A stretch of 40,293 nt of DNA from Ignavibacteria bacterium (GCA_947458785.1 CANGZU010000007.1:1-40293), one strand, 5' to 3'. Shown: positions 1 to 10,369, counted from the first letter of the stretch. Notes: generated from the sequence alone by a model not told the origin. Made by a program: numbers and translations.

Positions 1-355
1 AAACTCTTCGTTGTAGAAGTTTTTGATGCTGTTTCATTACCGATTGCGTCGTTTTACTTTGATTGACGGAGTAGATCGTTAAACCTACCCTCTCGTTTGC
101 ATGTTTCTTCTTGCTTCCTGTTGTCAAAGAACATCACCTACTTTGCATTCGCTGCTCTTTCGGCGCCCATCGTTGCAGCAGTGCTGCGCGGAGGGGCCAC
201 AAACATACGGGGAAAATTTGAATTCGCAAATGGTTTGTGAGAAAAAGTTTGAAGCGGGGCGAAAAAGTTTCGCTGGTTCGTGTGGAAAACGCCGACAATG
301 CCCGTAAAAGCCGTATTTTTGGTAACTGCGGAATTGTATTGAGTATCGAGAACAT

Positions 356-1834
356 TTGAATACTATGGCAAAACCACACAGCATCTTGTTCATCACGAGC
401 GAGATCTATCCGTTTGTCAAGACGTCTGAACATGCCGACTTGTGCTACGCGCATTCGTTGGGTGTCCGGGAAGTTGGACACGACATACGAGCAATGATGC
501 CGAAGTATGGCTACATTTCAGAGCGCAAAAATCGCATCCACGAAATCAATCGCTTGCGCGACATTCCGATTCCCGTTGGAGATGAGCCGCATCTTGCCAC
601 GGTCAAGTCAAGTTCGATCAATAACCCTCGCGTCAAGGTTCAGTCGTATATCACAACGAATACGGACTATCTCGACGTTAACAAGGGAATCGAGCACGAT
701 ATCACAACGGGCACTGAGTTTCCGAATAACGACGAGCGCTTCATCTTCTACAGCCGCACAGTCCTTGAGACATGTATTCTGTTGGGCTGGTTCCCGGAGA
801 TCATACATTGTATCGGATGGCAGGCCGCACTTATACCGGCATATATCCGCACACGATATCCAAATGAGTTCAAGAAGACGAAGATCGTGATGACTATCAC
901 AGACTTCGATCAGCAAGGCACATTCCCTGCTAAGTCTCTCAAGAAAACTGGACTACCTGATGAAGTGCTTGCCATCGGCAAGTACAAGAACAAGATGAAT
1001 TTTCTGCGCATCGGGATGGCCTATGCCGATAGGGTTACAACCACCTCGCCTGGCTACGCAGCCGAGTTGATGGCAAACAAAGAGTTCAAAGACAATTGGC
1101 TCCCACTGCTGAATAAGAAGCCCCTTGTCGGTATCAACCATGGTATCGATCTGCTTCATTGGAACCCGAAGACGGATGCATTTGTGAAGGCCAAGTATGA
1201 CGCGAAAGATCCGGCAAATAAAGAGTCGGCTCGCGAAGCACTTCAAAAGTTGAGCAGCCTTCCAGTTGATGGCAAGAAGTTTGTTGCAAGCTATGCCGGC
1301 CCCCTGCGCGAAGACCGCGGCGCTGATGCGTTTCTCGAGGCTGTTCCGGATCTGGTTAAACTGGGCGCCCAAGTCATCATTGCAGCAGACTTGGTCACCC
1401 CGCTCAAGAAGCAGGCCGAGGCACTTGCAAAGAAATTCCCCAAGGACGTGCACTTCCGAATCATGGATGAAGAATACCTCCACCATGTTATCTCCGGATC
1501 ATCGGTGCTTGTAAAGCCATCGCGAAGCGAATCTAGCGGACAGTTTCAGCGTATTGCAATGGCCTATGGCACGATTCCTGTTGTGCGGTTGACAGGGGGC
1601 ATTGCAGAAGGTCTTGTGGATGCCGATGCATCAGAAAAAGGGAACGCCTATCTGATGAAGAAGGCTGACGCAACTGATATCGTCAAAACGATGAGTCGCG
1701 CGATAGCTCGTCATCAATCACAAGAATCATGGGATACGATCGTTGCCAATGCAATGTCCGCTCCAGTTGGCTGGGTGGCTTCGGCTAAGGCCTACGATGA
1801 GTTTTATCGCAACCTTGTGAAGGAAACGAAGTAA
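356..1834 (+). CDS. Glycogen/starch synthase-like glycosyltransferase (GT5-like, divergent)
   Basis: N-terminus 'ILFITSEIYPFVKT...GHDIRAMMPKYG' and C-terminal 'SRSESSGQFQRIAMAYGTIPVVRLTGGIAEGL' match the GT5 layout; KTGGL motif is altered. Possible alternative start at 365. Confidence 0.8.
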   Translation: MNTMAKPHSILFITSEIYPFVKTSEHADLCYAHSLGVREVGHDIRAMMPKYGYISERKNRIHEINRLRDIPIPVGDEPHLATVKSSSINNPRVKVQSYITTNTDYLDVNKGIEHDITTGTEFPNNDERFIFYSRTVLETCILLGWFPEIIHCIGWQAALIPAYIRTRYPNEFKKTKIVMTITDFDQQGTFPAKSLKKTGLPDEVLAIGKYKNKMNFLRIGMAYADRVTTTSPGYAAELMANKEFKDNWLPLLNKKPLVGINHGIDLLHWNPKTDAFVKAKYDAKDPANKESAREALQKLSSLPVDGKKFVASYAGPLREDRGADAFLEAVPDLVKLGAQVIIAADLVTPLKKQAEALAKKFPKDVHFRIMDEEYLHHVISGSSVLVKPSRSESSGQFQRIAMAYGTIPVVRLTGGIAEGLVDADASEKGNAYLMKKADATDIVKTMSRAIARHQSQESWDTIVANAMSAPVGWVASAKAYDEFYRNLVKETK

Positions 1835-1836
1835 CA

Positions 1837-3303
1837 GTGTCCCATCGCTTGCGTCTGCACTGGCGTAGCCTGTGCATAGGCATCCTTTGCATGTCTGTCA
1901 TCAGCTCCTGCAACGATGCTCCGTCGATCATAGGATCAGAAGTTATCGATCCAACAGACTCTACGTTTGCTGCTTCTCTGGTGAAGGTCACATCGGACTC
2001 TCTGCCGATGTTCTCTGGTGATTCCACGCTTACGGAACGTGTGCTGCTGCCACTGCGCAGCAGTATCGCTGGTCCGGTGCTTCTTGGTTCGACCCCTACG
2101 TCAGAAGCCCGCGTCCTCTTGAGCTACGCAACAGACGAGTTTGCGCTGCTTGCAACAGACTCCGTCGATTGGGATGTGTATACCGTGAAGATCGACACAA
2201 CGATCAATGGCAAGGATACGGCCATCGACAAATCAGTAAAGGTCCGCAAGTCGTTGCGAGACGCCATCCTCCAGGATTCGCTCTTCATTTCACTGGCCCA
2301 ACTCCGCATTAACGGCGATGCCGTGCCATATCGGTATGGAGATACTTCCGATAACGGCATTTCATTTGCTGTCTACGACCTGCAGCAAAATTTCAATGCA
2401 TTTGCAACATGGGACAGTGTCTACGATGCCAATGGCAACTCATCATTGTATTCGCCGTATACCGTCCCCGTCGGACAGTACGTCAATACTTCGCTCATGC
2501 CTCTTTTGGATGAGTCATTGAGCAACCCGAACTCGGCGTTTCGTCCCGATATCTATACGATCAACGAGTCGGGCATTCCGCTTGCGCGCATCGCAATGGA
2601 CAAGGGATACATACGAAAGCTCTTACAGCTTGGGATTGATTCTGCAGGTCGGAGCAAGATCTACGGTCTGGCTCTTCATCCTACTGGTATGAATTCGATC
2701 ACGCGATTCGATGGAACGATCACACTTCAAGTAAACTTCCGAAAGCTGGGCAGCGAATCTCTTCCGTGGATACGACGATTCGCACTTGCTACGTTCAACA
2801 TGGTGCAAACTCCAGCGGCAGCAGCAGAAGAGGCGATTATCCAGGGCGGTAGAAAGCACACGGCACGAGTGATCCTCAATCTTGATGCAATCGATACCTC
2901 GGCCATCATCTTCGACGGTGAACTCAGCTTACCTATCGACAAGGGCCGCTCCATCTTCGGCACAAACATTGTGGACCAAGGCGTTGTGGTCTATAGCCCC
3001 CTTGAGAATGCAGACACGGTGGTCTTTGCAGCGCGGATTGCATCGGATCGATCACGGATTCTGGTGTCGAACTTTGGACAACGCTTCCGTCGTATTGAAT
3101 CGCAAACGGTTTCTGTTGGTGTGATCTCGATGGGCGGATTTCTCGAACAGTATGTTCACCGACCCGGCCATCGCCACCCGATCTTCATTGGGTCGCAAAC
3201 AAACACGCGACTTGACCGCATCTATCTGATGAAATCAACAAACGCACCCGGACAGCGTCCGTTCCTGCGAGTGTACTACTCCAATCGGAAAGCTACACCG
3301 TGA
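1837..3303 (+). CDS. Secreted lipoprotein, DUF4270-like
   Basis: Lipobox-like 'CMSVISSCND', N-terminal 'SIIGSEVIDP', beta-rich; 2 nt after the upstream gene. Confidence 0.55.
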   Translation: MSHRLRLHWRSLCIGILCMSVISSCNDAPSIIGSEVIDPTDSTFAASLVKVTSDSLPMFSGDSTLTERVLLPLRSSIAGPVLLGSTPTSEARVLLSYATDEFALLATDSVDWDVYTVKIDTTINGKDTAIDKSVKVRKSLRDAILQDSLFISLAQLRINGDAVPYRYGDTSDNGISFAVYDLQQNFNAFATWDSVYDANGNSSLYSPYTVPVGQYVNTSLMPLLDESLSNPNSAFRPDIYTINESGIPLARIAMDKGYIRKLLQLGIDSAGRSKIYGLALHPTGMNSITRFDGTITLQVNFRKLGSESLPWIRRFALATFNMVQTPAAAAEEAIIQGGRKHTARVILNLDAIDTSAIIFDGELSLPIDKGRSIFGTNIVDQGVVVYSPLENADTVVFAARIASDRSRILVSNFGQRFRRIESQTVSVGVISMGGFLEQYVHRPGHRHPIFIGSQTNTRLDRIYLMKSTNAPGQRPFLRVYYSNRKATP

Positions 3304-4556
3304 TACGTACTGCTGCACTCGTCACGCTTTGTCTTCTTTCGAGCACCTCGCTCTTCGCACAGGGAGGCTCGAACTATTCGTCGTTCGGACTTGGCGATAT
3401 CGTGCGCTCGGTCGGCGCGCGATACGAAGGCATGGCAGGCACGGCCATCGCCATGCCCAGCCTGCAAGGGATCAATGTCGTGAACCCGGCCCTTCTGGGC
3501 ATGTCTCCCTTTACACGCATCCAGACGGGTTATCGATTTGAACAGCATCTTGTTCAAGGGGCTCAGGGTGGCGCCGCACAAACCAGTGGCGAGGTCGACG
3601 GATTGCTCGCACTCTTTGCTGTTGATACATCGATGGGGCTTGGTGTTTCATTCGGAGTCCTTCCCTACAGCAACATTGCCTATAGCACTACTCGAGAGTT
3701 CATAACAACGGGCCCCCAGGGCAATGAGAAGGGATCGAGTTCGCAGTTTGGTTCCGGTGGTATCTCGTCGATCTATCTTGGAGCTTCATACCGCGTTAAG
3801 GGTATCTATCTTGGTGCAAGCGCGCAGCCATTGTTTGGACAGATGATCTACAGCGATGACAACGTGGTTTCTAGCATCACGAACCTCTCATCGTTTTCGC
3901 TACAAACAAAATACCTGATGACCGGCGCAACCTACCGGCTCGGCGCATACACAGAAGTGATGCCCGCGTTGAATGTTGGAGCATACTACTCCTTTGCATC
4001 GCAACTGTCGTTCGACAAGACCGTCACACAGACTGCCTACACACGAGAGTTATTCGATACACTGAATCTCCGTGGACGAGATGAGTACACCTTCTTCAAA
4101 GAGTCATCTTCAGGTACAAGCTCCCTCCCAACAGTTGTTGGTGTAGGTCTTTCCTACAAGTCCGGCCGCACACAGGTTGGACTTGATATCGAACAGGGGA
4201 GCTTCTCGAACATGACGATCAACCAGCGCAACGAAGCCACCGTTGGATCGATGTTTCGTGCAACTATCGGTATTTCCCAACAAGCCGCTGGCTACGCTCC
4301 AACATTCTTTGACAAATGGGGCTATCGTGGTGGGTTAGGATATGTGCAACAGTACTTCACGTATCGCGGACAAACCATTCATGAAGCATTTGCATCTGTG
4401 GGGTTTGACTTCCCGCTTGGGCAAAGTGCAACGGTAGATGCTGCTCTGCAGGCCGGCTTTCGAGGTCCGTCTACCGGACTCTACGAATACATCGGTCGTT
4501 TCGCTGTTACCGTGAGCATCGGCGAAGTATGGTTCAAGCCGTTTGCCCGGGACTAG
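3300..4556 (+). CDS. Outer-membrane beta-barrel protein
   Basis: Signal peptide 'MIRTAALVTLCLLSSTSLFAQ', GTG start overlapping the upstream stop, amphipathic strands, 'GMAGTAIAMPSLQGINVVNPALLG' as in PorV/FadL-like proteins. Confidence 0.6.
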   Translation: MIRTAALVTLCLLSSTSLFAQGGSNYSSFGLGDIVRSVGARYEGMAGTAIAMPSLQGINVVNPALLGMSPFTRIQTGYRFEQHLVQGAQGGAAQTSGEVDGLLALFAVDTSMGLGVSFGVLPYSNIAYSTTREFITTGPQGNEKGSSSQFGSGGISSIYLGASYRVKGIYLGASAQPLFGQMIYSDDNVVSSITNLSSFSLQTKYLMTGATYRLGAYTEVMPALNVGAYYSFASQLSFDKTVTQTAYTRELFDTLNLRGRDEYTFFKESSSGTSSLPTVVGVGLSYKSGRTQVGLDIEQGSFSNMTINQRNEATVGSMFRATIGISQQAAGYAPTFFDKWGYRGGLGYVQQYFTYRGQTIHEAFASVGFDFPLGQSATVDAALQAGFRGPSTGLYEYIGRFAVTVSIGEVWFKPFARD

Positions 4557-4573
4557 GCCAACAATAACATTTG

Positions 4574-5044
4574 TTACGAACGTGCCTTGGCGATGATGTT
4601 GGTCGTTGAACGACCATCAAGAAGAGGAATCGTTGCCACTATGCCGCCATTGGCCTCAACTTCGTCTGCACCAATGATCGTTTCGCGGGTATAGTCGCCC
4701 CCTTTCACCAGCACATCCGGCATGATCAAAGTGATCAGGTTCAGTGGCGTGTCTTCATCAAAGAGCACAACGTGATCAACGCAGCGCAGCGCTGCGAGCA
4801 CGAATGCACGATCTTGCTCAGCGTTTACTGGGCGTGCTGGCCCCTTGATCCGTCGGACAGATTCGTCCGTATTCATCCCAACAACCAGGACGTCGCCCAT
4901 GGCACGTGCTGCCTCGAGATACATAACGTGTCCAGCATGTAGGATGTCGAACACGCCGTTTGTAAACACCACCTTGTGTGCGTTCAGGCGGAGCTTGCTT
5001 TGCAAGGATCCAAGCTCAGATAAAGATGTCAGAATCACGTTCAA
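4574..5044 (-). CDS. rfaE2: D-glycero-beta-D-manno-heptose 1-phosphate nucleotidyltransferase domain protein
   Basis: '[47 protein letters not shown]' nucleotidyltransferase signature. Confidence 0.9.
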   Translation of the reverse strand: MNVILTSLSELGSLQSKLRLNAHKVVFTNGVFDILHAGHVMYLEAARAMGDVLVVGMNTDESVRRIKGPARPVNAEQDRAFVLAALRCVDHVVLFDEDTPLNLITLIMPDVLVKGGDYTRETIIGADEVEANGGIVATIPLLDGRSTTNIIAKARS

Positions 5045-5049
5045 ACACC

Positions 5050-6033
5050 TTATGCGGTGACAGCAGATACAAGATCTGCCGCTGTTATTGCCACGATCCC
5101 CGGTTCAGCCACAACACGCCCAGCAGCGATGTTAGCAAGGGCTGCTGCCTCACGTGCAGGAACTCCCACGCTCATCATTGCACCGAGGGTTGCTATCACG
5201 GTATCGCCGGCTCCTGAAACGTCAGATACTTTCATGGCTCGTGTTGGCACCGTACTCAACGTTCCGTCTTGCTCGAAGAGCACCATGCCAGCAGCACCCA
5301 TTGTAATGAGCACATTCTCACAGCGCAGGGTATTTCGTAGGGCCTTGGCCGCCTTTTCCACTTCATCCATTGTTGTGAGCGGCATACCGAGAGCATCAGA
5401 TGCCTCTTTCTTGTTTGGCTTGAACACTGTGCAGCCAACAAAATCAAAAAAATGCCTATGCTTGGGATCAACGAAAACCGGAATCTGACGTTTGCGTCCG
5501 AGCTCGATCACTGAGGCGATCAATGTTGGGGAAAGCAGCCCCTTATCATAATCCTCAAGGATGATACCCTTGAGATTTGTACGCTGAGAGAGACGCGCGA
5601 TAATCTCGTTTGCAACATCCTGATCTACATGCTCGCGCGTTTCGTGATCGAGTCGCGCGATCTGCTGATTGTTGCCGATGATGCGAGTCTTTGTCGTTGT
5701 TGGACGCTTATCAGAAACTGCAATTGCGTCTGTTGAAAGGCCTGCCTGCTCGCAAAGCGTGCGGACATGCTCACCTGCCGCATCTGAACCCACGACGCCG
5801 CATAGCAGCGGTGTGGCACCAAGACCAAGCAGGTTCGTAGCAACATTGGCTGCCCCGCCAAGATGAGCAGACTCGTGGTCGACGTCGACAACCGGCACTG
5901 GCGCTTCAGGCGAGACGCGATGAACATTACCCCAGAAGTATCTATCGAGCATGACATCGCCGACGACGGCTATCTCAGCCCCCTTCAGCGAAGCGAGGTG
6001 TGACTCTGTACGCTCGCGATACACATCATGCAT
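5050..6033 (-). CDS. rfaE1: PfkB-family heptose-7-phosphate kinase
   Basis: '[29 protein letters not shown]' and '[14 protein letters not shown]'. Start set to MHDVYRERT at 6033; the longer ORF overlaps ferritin out of frame. Confidence 0.88.
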   Translation of the reverse strand: MHDVYRERTESHLASLKGAEIAVVGDVMLDRYFWGNVHRVSPEAPVPVVDVDHESAHLGGAANVATNLLGLGATPLLCGVVGSDAAGEHVRTLCEQAGLSTDAIAVSDKRPTTTKTRIIGNNQQIARLDHETREHVDQDVANEIIARLSQRTNLKGIILEDYDKGLLSPTLIASVIELGRKRQIPVFVDPKHRHFFDFVGCTVFKPNKKEASDALGMPLTTMDEVEKAAKALRNTLRCENVLITMGAAGMVLFEQDGTLSTVPTRAMKVSDVSGAGDTVIATLGAMMSVGVPAREAAALANIAAGRVVAEPGIVAITAADLVSAVTA

Positions 6034-6529
6034 TGGCAAGCGTCCTTGTGCCCATCTCACGATCAAACAGATAGATCGATGGGCCATCAGATCCCACCAT
6101 GCGAAGACGCTCGATAATGTCGACGACCAATGCTTCTTCCTCGACCTGCTCGTTGATAAACCACTGAAGCATAATCTGCGATGGCAGATCCTTGACCTGC
6201 AGTGACAACTCATACAATGCGTTGATGCTCGAGGTGATCTTCTGCTCGTGTTCCCGGACACGCTCGAATACATCAAGGGGCGACCCATACGTTGCCGTGG
6301 GAGAGGCAATTGCGTGCAGTACAACTGCTTCACCACGGTTGTGGAGAAAATCCACAAGTTTCATCGCATGCTGGGTTTCTTCTTCCCACTGCACCCGCAT
6401 CCACTGCGCAAACCCCGGCAGGTTATGTTCCGTGAACCATGATGCCATACTCAGATAGACGTATGCACTCTGGAACTCCGCCTGAATTTGCGTGTGAAAC
6501 GCTTCCACAAGATTTGTCTTCATAGCCAT
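6026..6529 (-). CDS. ftnA: Ferritin
   Basis: 'FHTQIQAEFQSAYVYLSMASWFTEHNLPGFAQWMRVQWEEETQHAMKLVDFL' ferritin di-iron signature. Confidence 0.92.
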   Translation of the reverse strand: MAMKTNLVEAFHTQIQAEFQSAYVYLSMASWFTEHNLPGFAQWMRVQWEEETQHAMKLVDFLHNRGEAVVLHAIASPTATYGSPLDVFERVREHEQKITSSINALYELSLQVKDLPSQIMLQWFINEQVEEEALVVDIIERLRMVGSDGPSIYLFDREMGTRTLANA

Positions 6530-6598
6530 TGCTAAAATTACCTATTTCGGGGCTAGTTTCGGATACATTTTCTGTTCATAACCTCGATAACAACGCCC

Positions 6599-6982
6599 AT
6601 GAAACGTAATACAGCTCTTACGCGAATTTCAGTGACAAATGCCGAATTCTACGGATACCACGGAGTTCGTGAAGAGGAACGAAACCTGGGCGGACGCTAT
6701 CAAGTAGACATCGATGTCTGGTGCGAGACTGTCAAGGCGGTTGTAAGCGACGACATCAGCGACTCGGTAAACTATGAGGAGCTCCTCTTCATCGCTAACG
6801 AAGTCATGACTGGTGAACCCTGCGAACTGATCGAAACGCTGGCCTACGACATCGGGTCGGGCGTCATGGACAGATTCTCACAGGTTCGCCAAGCTACGAT
6901 CCGCGTGCGCAAACTCAGTGTGCCAATCCAGGCGATATTCGACTATGTCGAGACTGAGATCACCATTACCCGCGAGGGCTAA
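6599..6982 (+). CDS. folB: Dihydroneopterin aldolase
   Basis: 'FYGYHGVREEERNLGGRYQVDIDVW', 'VNYEELLF', C-terminal 'VRKLSVPIQAIFDYVETEI'. Confidence 0.9.
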   Translation: MKRNTALTRISVTNAEFYGYHGVREEERNLGGRYQVDIDVWCETVKAVVSDDISDSVNYEELLFIANEVMTGEPCELIETLAYDIGSGVMDRFSQVRQATIRVRKLSVPIQAIFDYVETEITITREG

Positions 6983-6987
6983 GACTG

Positions 6988-7482
6988 ATGCACCAGGTCT
7001 TGCTTTCCCTTGGTGCGAACTTGGGCAACCCGCGCGAGACAATCTCACGTGCTATTGACCTTATAGCGCAGCGATTGCTCGCAGATGTCTGTGCCTCGGC
7101 ATTCTACGAGACCGCTCCAGTAGGCATCACAGATCAGCCTGTGTTCATCAATGCTGCTGTCGTAGGTACGTCGTTTGCAACAGCTCAGCAAATCCACGAC
7201 GCATGCAAACAGATCGAAAAGGAGTTAGGCAGACAGCATCGTGAGCGTTGGCATCAACGTGAGATCGACATCGATGTGATTCTCGTTGGAGATTGCATCT
7301 ATGACGAGCACGATGTTCACATACCGCACCCTCGCATGCATGAGCGTCGATTCGTACTCGTTCCAGCATGTGAGGTCGCTCCCGACATGGTTTGTCCACG
7401 CACAGATAAGCCCCTTTCTCAACTTCTTACCGAATGCACCGATACCGTTTCGAACCCAAATCGGGTAACGGGTAATTCGTAA
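6988..7482 (+). CDS. folK: 2-amino-4-hydroxy-6-hydroxymethyldihydropteridine diphosphokinase
   Basis: 'LSLGANLGNPRETI', 'QIEKELGRQHRERWHQREIDIDVILVG', 'IPHPRMHERRFVLVP'. Confidence 0.95.
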   Translation: MHQVLLSLGANLGNPRETISRAIDLIAQRLLADVCASAFYETAPVGITDQPVFINAAVVGTSFATAQQIHDACKQIEKELGRQHRERWHQREIDIDVILVGDCIYDEHDVHIPHPRMHERRFVLVPACEVAPDMVCPRTDKPLSQLLTECTDTVSNPNRVTGNS

Positions 7483-7511
7483 TTCGTAATTCGTAATTGG
7501 TCATTGGTAAC
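7463..7511. repeat. Tandem heptanucleotide array (7 units, consensus KSGTAAT; core TCGTAAT x3)
   Basis: gggtaac gggtaat tcgtaat tcgtaat tcgtaat tggtcat tggtaac read directly; spans the folK stop and ends 5 nt before the dnaG ATG. Confidence 0.9.
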
Positions 7512-7516
7512 TGCTC

Positions 7517-9442
7517 ATGCGCATTCCCCCACATATCATCGATGAAGTCCGCATCAAGTCGGATATCGTTGACGTCATTGGTGAGTATGTCAAGTTGCGT
7601 CATACAAGTCGCAACTACCTGGGATTGTGTCCATTTCACAAAGAGAAAACCCCCTCGTTCAACGTCAATCCTGAGCGAGGCATTTTCAAGTGCTTTGGTT
7701 GCGGCAAGGCTGGGAACGTGATCACGTTCGTAGAAGAACATCTGCACATGGGGTTTGTTGATGCTGTAAAATTCCTCGCTACACGTGCAGGTATCGAGAT
7801 ACCTGAGGAGCGTCGGGAAGACCCCACCGGTGAATATGCACGGCGAGACAATGCCCTTCGTGCGCTACGTGAGGCCGCCGAGTACTTTCAAGAACACCTT
7901 GCAACCTCCGATGGTGCTCCTGCTCGGGCATTCTTCACAAAGCGTGGCTTTGGCCAACAAACACAGCAGGATTTCAAGTTAGGTGCGGCCCCAGCTTCGT
8001 GGGATTCAACCATGAATCACCTACTGGCACGGGGCTTTGCTATCGAACACCTCGTTGATGCCGGAATTGTGATCACGCGTGAAGATGGAAAAACGTACGA
8101 TCGTTTTCGTGGGCGGGCCATGTTCACGATCTGCGATGATGCAGGACGCGTCGTGGGATTCAGCGCTCGCACACTCAACGACGAGCCGGGGCAGCCGAAG
8201 TATGTGAATTCCCCACAGACAATCGTCTTCGAAAAGAGTCGCCTGCTCTACGGACTCGACCGCGCTAAACGCACCATCTCTCAGCAGCGGACAGCAGTCA
8301 TCGTCGAAGGTCAGGCAGATGTCATCACCCTTCATCAAGCTGGCATCACCAATGCGGTTGCAAGCTCTGGCACGGCTCTTACACCTGAGCAGCTGCGAGT
8401 ACTCAAGAAACACGCGGATGTGATCTTGTTGGTCTTTGACAGCGACGAGGCCGGACAAAAGGCCATTTCACGAGGAATCGAGCTGGGCCTTGCGGCCGGA
8501 TACGACGTCAAGTGCATTGCATTACCGACAGGACAAGACCCCGACTCGCTCGTACGCGAGCAAGGGGCTGGTGTTCTCAAGGAGATGATGCAGCATGCAC
8601 CGTCATGGCTACAGTTTCAAACAGAACGATTCCGCATGCTTGGTCAACTCGACGATGCAGCGCAGCAGGCTCGTGCTGTGCGCGTTATGCTCGAGTGGAT
8701 CGCACAGGTTCCTGACGCCCTACGACACCCATTCCTACTTCGCGAGCTCAGTGAGGCATTCCGCCTGAACGAGCAGTTTTTGGGTACAGAGCTGCAGCGG
8801 CTGCGTACTGGACCGCGTACGGATGCCGTAACCTATGCTCCACGCACTTCGCAGGCACAGGTTCCTGCCCCCGGTGTTCCGCAGCCTCCTCAAGAGGTCA
8901 TGCAGCCAAGGATGACAGCCGTCATGCTGCCGCCTGAACGCGAACTGATTCGTATTGCATTGAGCACAGAACATGGGATTGCCCTACTGCTGCATGAAGC
9001 TCACGTGACAGAGAAGCACTTCTGGAGTGAGAGCGGACGTAAGATCTTTCGCAGCATCCTGATTGCCGAGGAAGAACATGGGAACGCTGCCGAGCATGTG
9101 ATCCATGATCCATCTCTAACAACAGATGAACGACGTGAACTTGCCGATGTTGTCTTTGCACATGCAACACCGAGTAGCGTTTGGAAGACCTTTGATGTTG
9201 AAGTCCCTGATATCGATCTTTTGCGCATCGTTCGTGACGCGCTGATCAAGATCGAGATTCATAGAACCCACCAAGATATTGACTCCTTAACGCAGACCAT
9301 TGAAGCAACACCAGACATGGACGAGCGCAAGAGGCATGTCTTTGCGATTACCCAGAAGTTTCAACGCCGCGAAGATCTGCGGCGTATCCTTGAATCAGAT
9401 AACAGAGATTTTTCGTGGCTGCACGGCGATTCACAATCCTGA
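7517..9442 (+). CDS. dnaG: DNA primase
   Basis: Zinc finger 'CPFHKEKTPSFNVNPERGIFKCFGCGKAGNVITFV'; TOPRIM 'AVIVEGQADVITLHQAGITNAVASSGTAL'. Confidence 0.97.
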   Translation: MRIPPHIIDEVRIKSDIVDVIGEYVKLRHTSRNYLGLCPFHKEKTPSFNVNPERGIFKCFGCGKAGNVITFVEEHLHMGFVDAVKFLATRAGIEIPEERREDPTGEYARRDNALRALREAAEYFQEHLATSDGAPARAFFTKRGFGQQTQQDFKLGAAPASWDSTMNHLLARGFAIEHLVDAGIVITREDGKTYDRFRGRAMFTICDDAGRVVGFSARTLNDEPGQPKYVNSPQTIVFEKSRLLYGLDRAKRTISQQRTAVIVEGQADVITLHQAGITNAVASSGTALTPEQLRVLKKHADVILLVFDSDEAGQKAISRGIELGLAAGYDVKCIALPTGQDPDSLVREQGAGVLKEMMQHAPSWLQFQTERFRMLGQLDDAAQQARAVRVMLEWIAQVPDALRHPFLLRELSEAFRLNEQFLGTELQRLRTGPRTDAVTYAPRTSQAQVPAPGVPQPPQEVMQPRMTAVMLPPERELIRIALSTEHGIALLLHEAHVTEKHFWSESGRKIFRSILIAEEEHGNAAEHVIHDPSLTTDERRELADVVFAHATPSSVWKTFDVEVPDIDLLRIVRDALIKIEIHRTHQDIDSLTQTIEATPDMDERKRHVFAITQKFQRREDLRRILESDNRDFSWLHGDSQS

Positions 9443-10332
9443 ACATCACAGGGTCCGTGCTTCTTGCCATGACCCTATGGTTGTACGTTTCGCTCACACG
9501 CACGTATGAAGGCGATGTGCTTGTACCGGTTATCGCGATACCGCCACCGGGACAGACCGTCCTGTCGAACGTACCAAAGTTTATCACAGTGCACGTGCGA
9601 ACCAGTGGACTCAACCTGGTGAACATGACCTATTACAACAAGCCGCAGGCCTGTACGCTACTGGTACCGCGAATGCAGTCGTTGGGGCCAGATCAGTATG
9701 CGATGAACAACGCCGAGCTCCTGCGCACCCTGTCCGACGTCGTACCCTCACGAATGCTCTCGACGATCCCCAGTGAGCTAACGGTGCGCACAGGCACGCC
9801 CGAGATCGCAAAGGTTCCATTGACAGTGCCGTATGCAATCAGCGTACGACCAGGATTCATCCTTGCTTCGCCCCCTACCCCCGACGTCAAAATGGTCACG
9901 ATCCGTGGCATGAAATCAGTTGTCGAGAACATCAAGCAATGGTCTACTCGCAAGGTCTTCATGGATGATGCTCATGAGGCGGCAGTGATTGAGGTCCCAG
10001 TGCTTGATTCGCTGGCAAGTTCTGTTGACGTCTCACCGAAGCTCATCAAGGTTCGGCTCGACATTCAGCGTCTGGCCGATCAGCAGATCGTTGATGTTCC
10101 GATCAAGCTTGTCGGAGCCGCAGCACAGGCTGGAGCAGCCGTTCGGCCATCTCACATCACTGTTACCGTCCGTGGTGGTGTTGAGAACATCGCTACACTC
10201 TCACGCGACGATCTTACAGCTGAGATAGAACAGATTCCAACCTCCGGATATACCACGCCGAAGGTTCGTCTATCGAAGAATGCACGTGTTGTAAGCGTTA
10301 CACCACGCCTCGTGCATGTGCTGCGCAAGTAA
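9415..10332 (+). CDS. YbbR-like domain protein
   Basis: N-terminal TM helix then repeated YbbR-like units ('VDVPIKLVGAAAQAG...ITVTVRGGVENIATL'); overlaps the dnaG end. Confidence 0.7.
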   Translation: MAARRFTILNITGSVLLAMTLWLYVSLTRTYEGDVLVPVIAIPPPGQTVLSNVPKFITVHVRTSGLNLVNMTYYNKPQACTLLVPRMQSLGPDQYAMNNAELLRTLSDVVPSRMLSTIPSELTVRTGTPEIAKVPLTVPYAISVRPGFILASPPTPDVKMVTIRGMKSVVENIKQWSTRKVFMDDAHEAAVIEVPVLDSLASSVDVSPKLIKVRLDIQRLADQQIVDVPIKLVGAAAQAGAAVRPSHITVTVRGGVENIATLSRDDLTAEIEQIPTSGYTTPKVRLSKNARVVSVTPRLVHVLRK

Positions 10333-10369
10333 CGTTACTCGATGCACGTCCAAGCGTTACAACAACAGT

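Noticed and set aside
1-37. Possible truncated minus-strand CDS start (MKQHQKLLQRRV...) running off the left edge
   Set aside because: Only 12 codons visible; cannot be supported.
134-481. Minus-strand ORFs (124-396, 134-481) in the 5' region
   Set aside because: Low-complexity, overlap the start of the GT5-like gene, no signature; region looks intergenic.
7463-7511. CRISPR-like array
   Set aside because: 7-nt period with no spacers; it is a simple tandem repeat, and no cas genes are present.
7427-7747. 106-aa minus-strand ORF with 'MTNYELRITNYPL'
   Set aside because: Product of the heptanucleotide repeat read in reverse plus antisense dnaG; not a credible gene.
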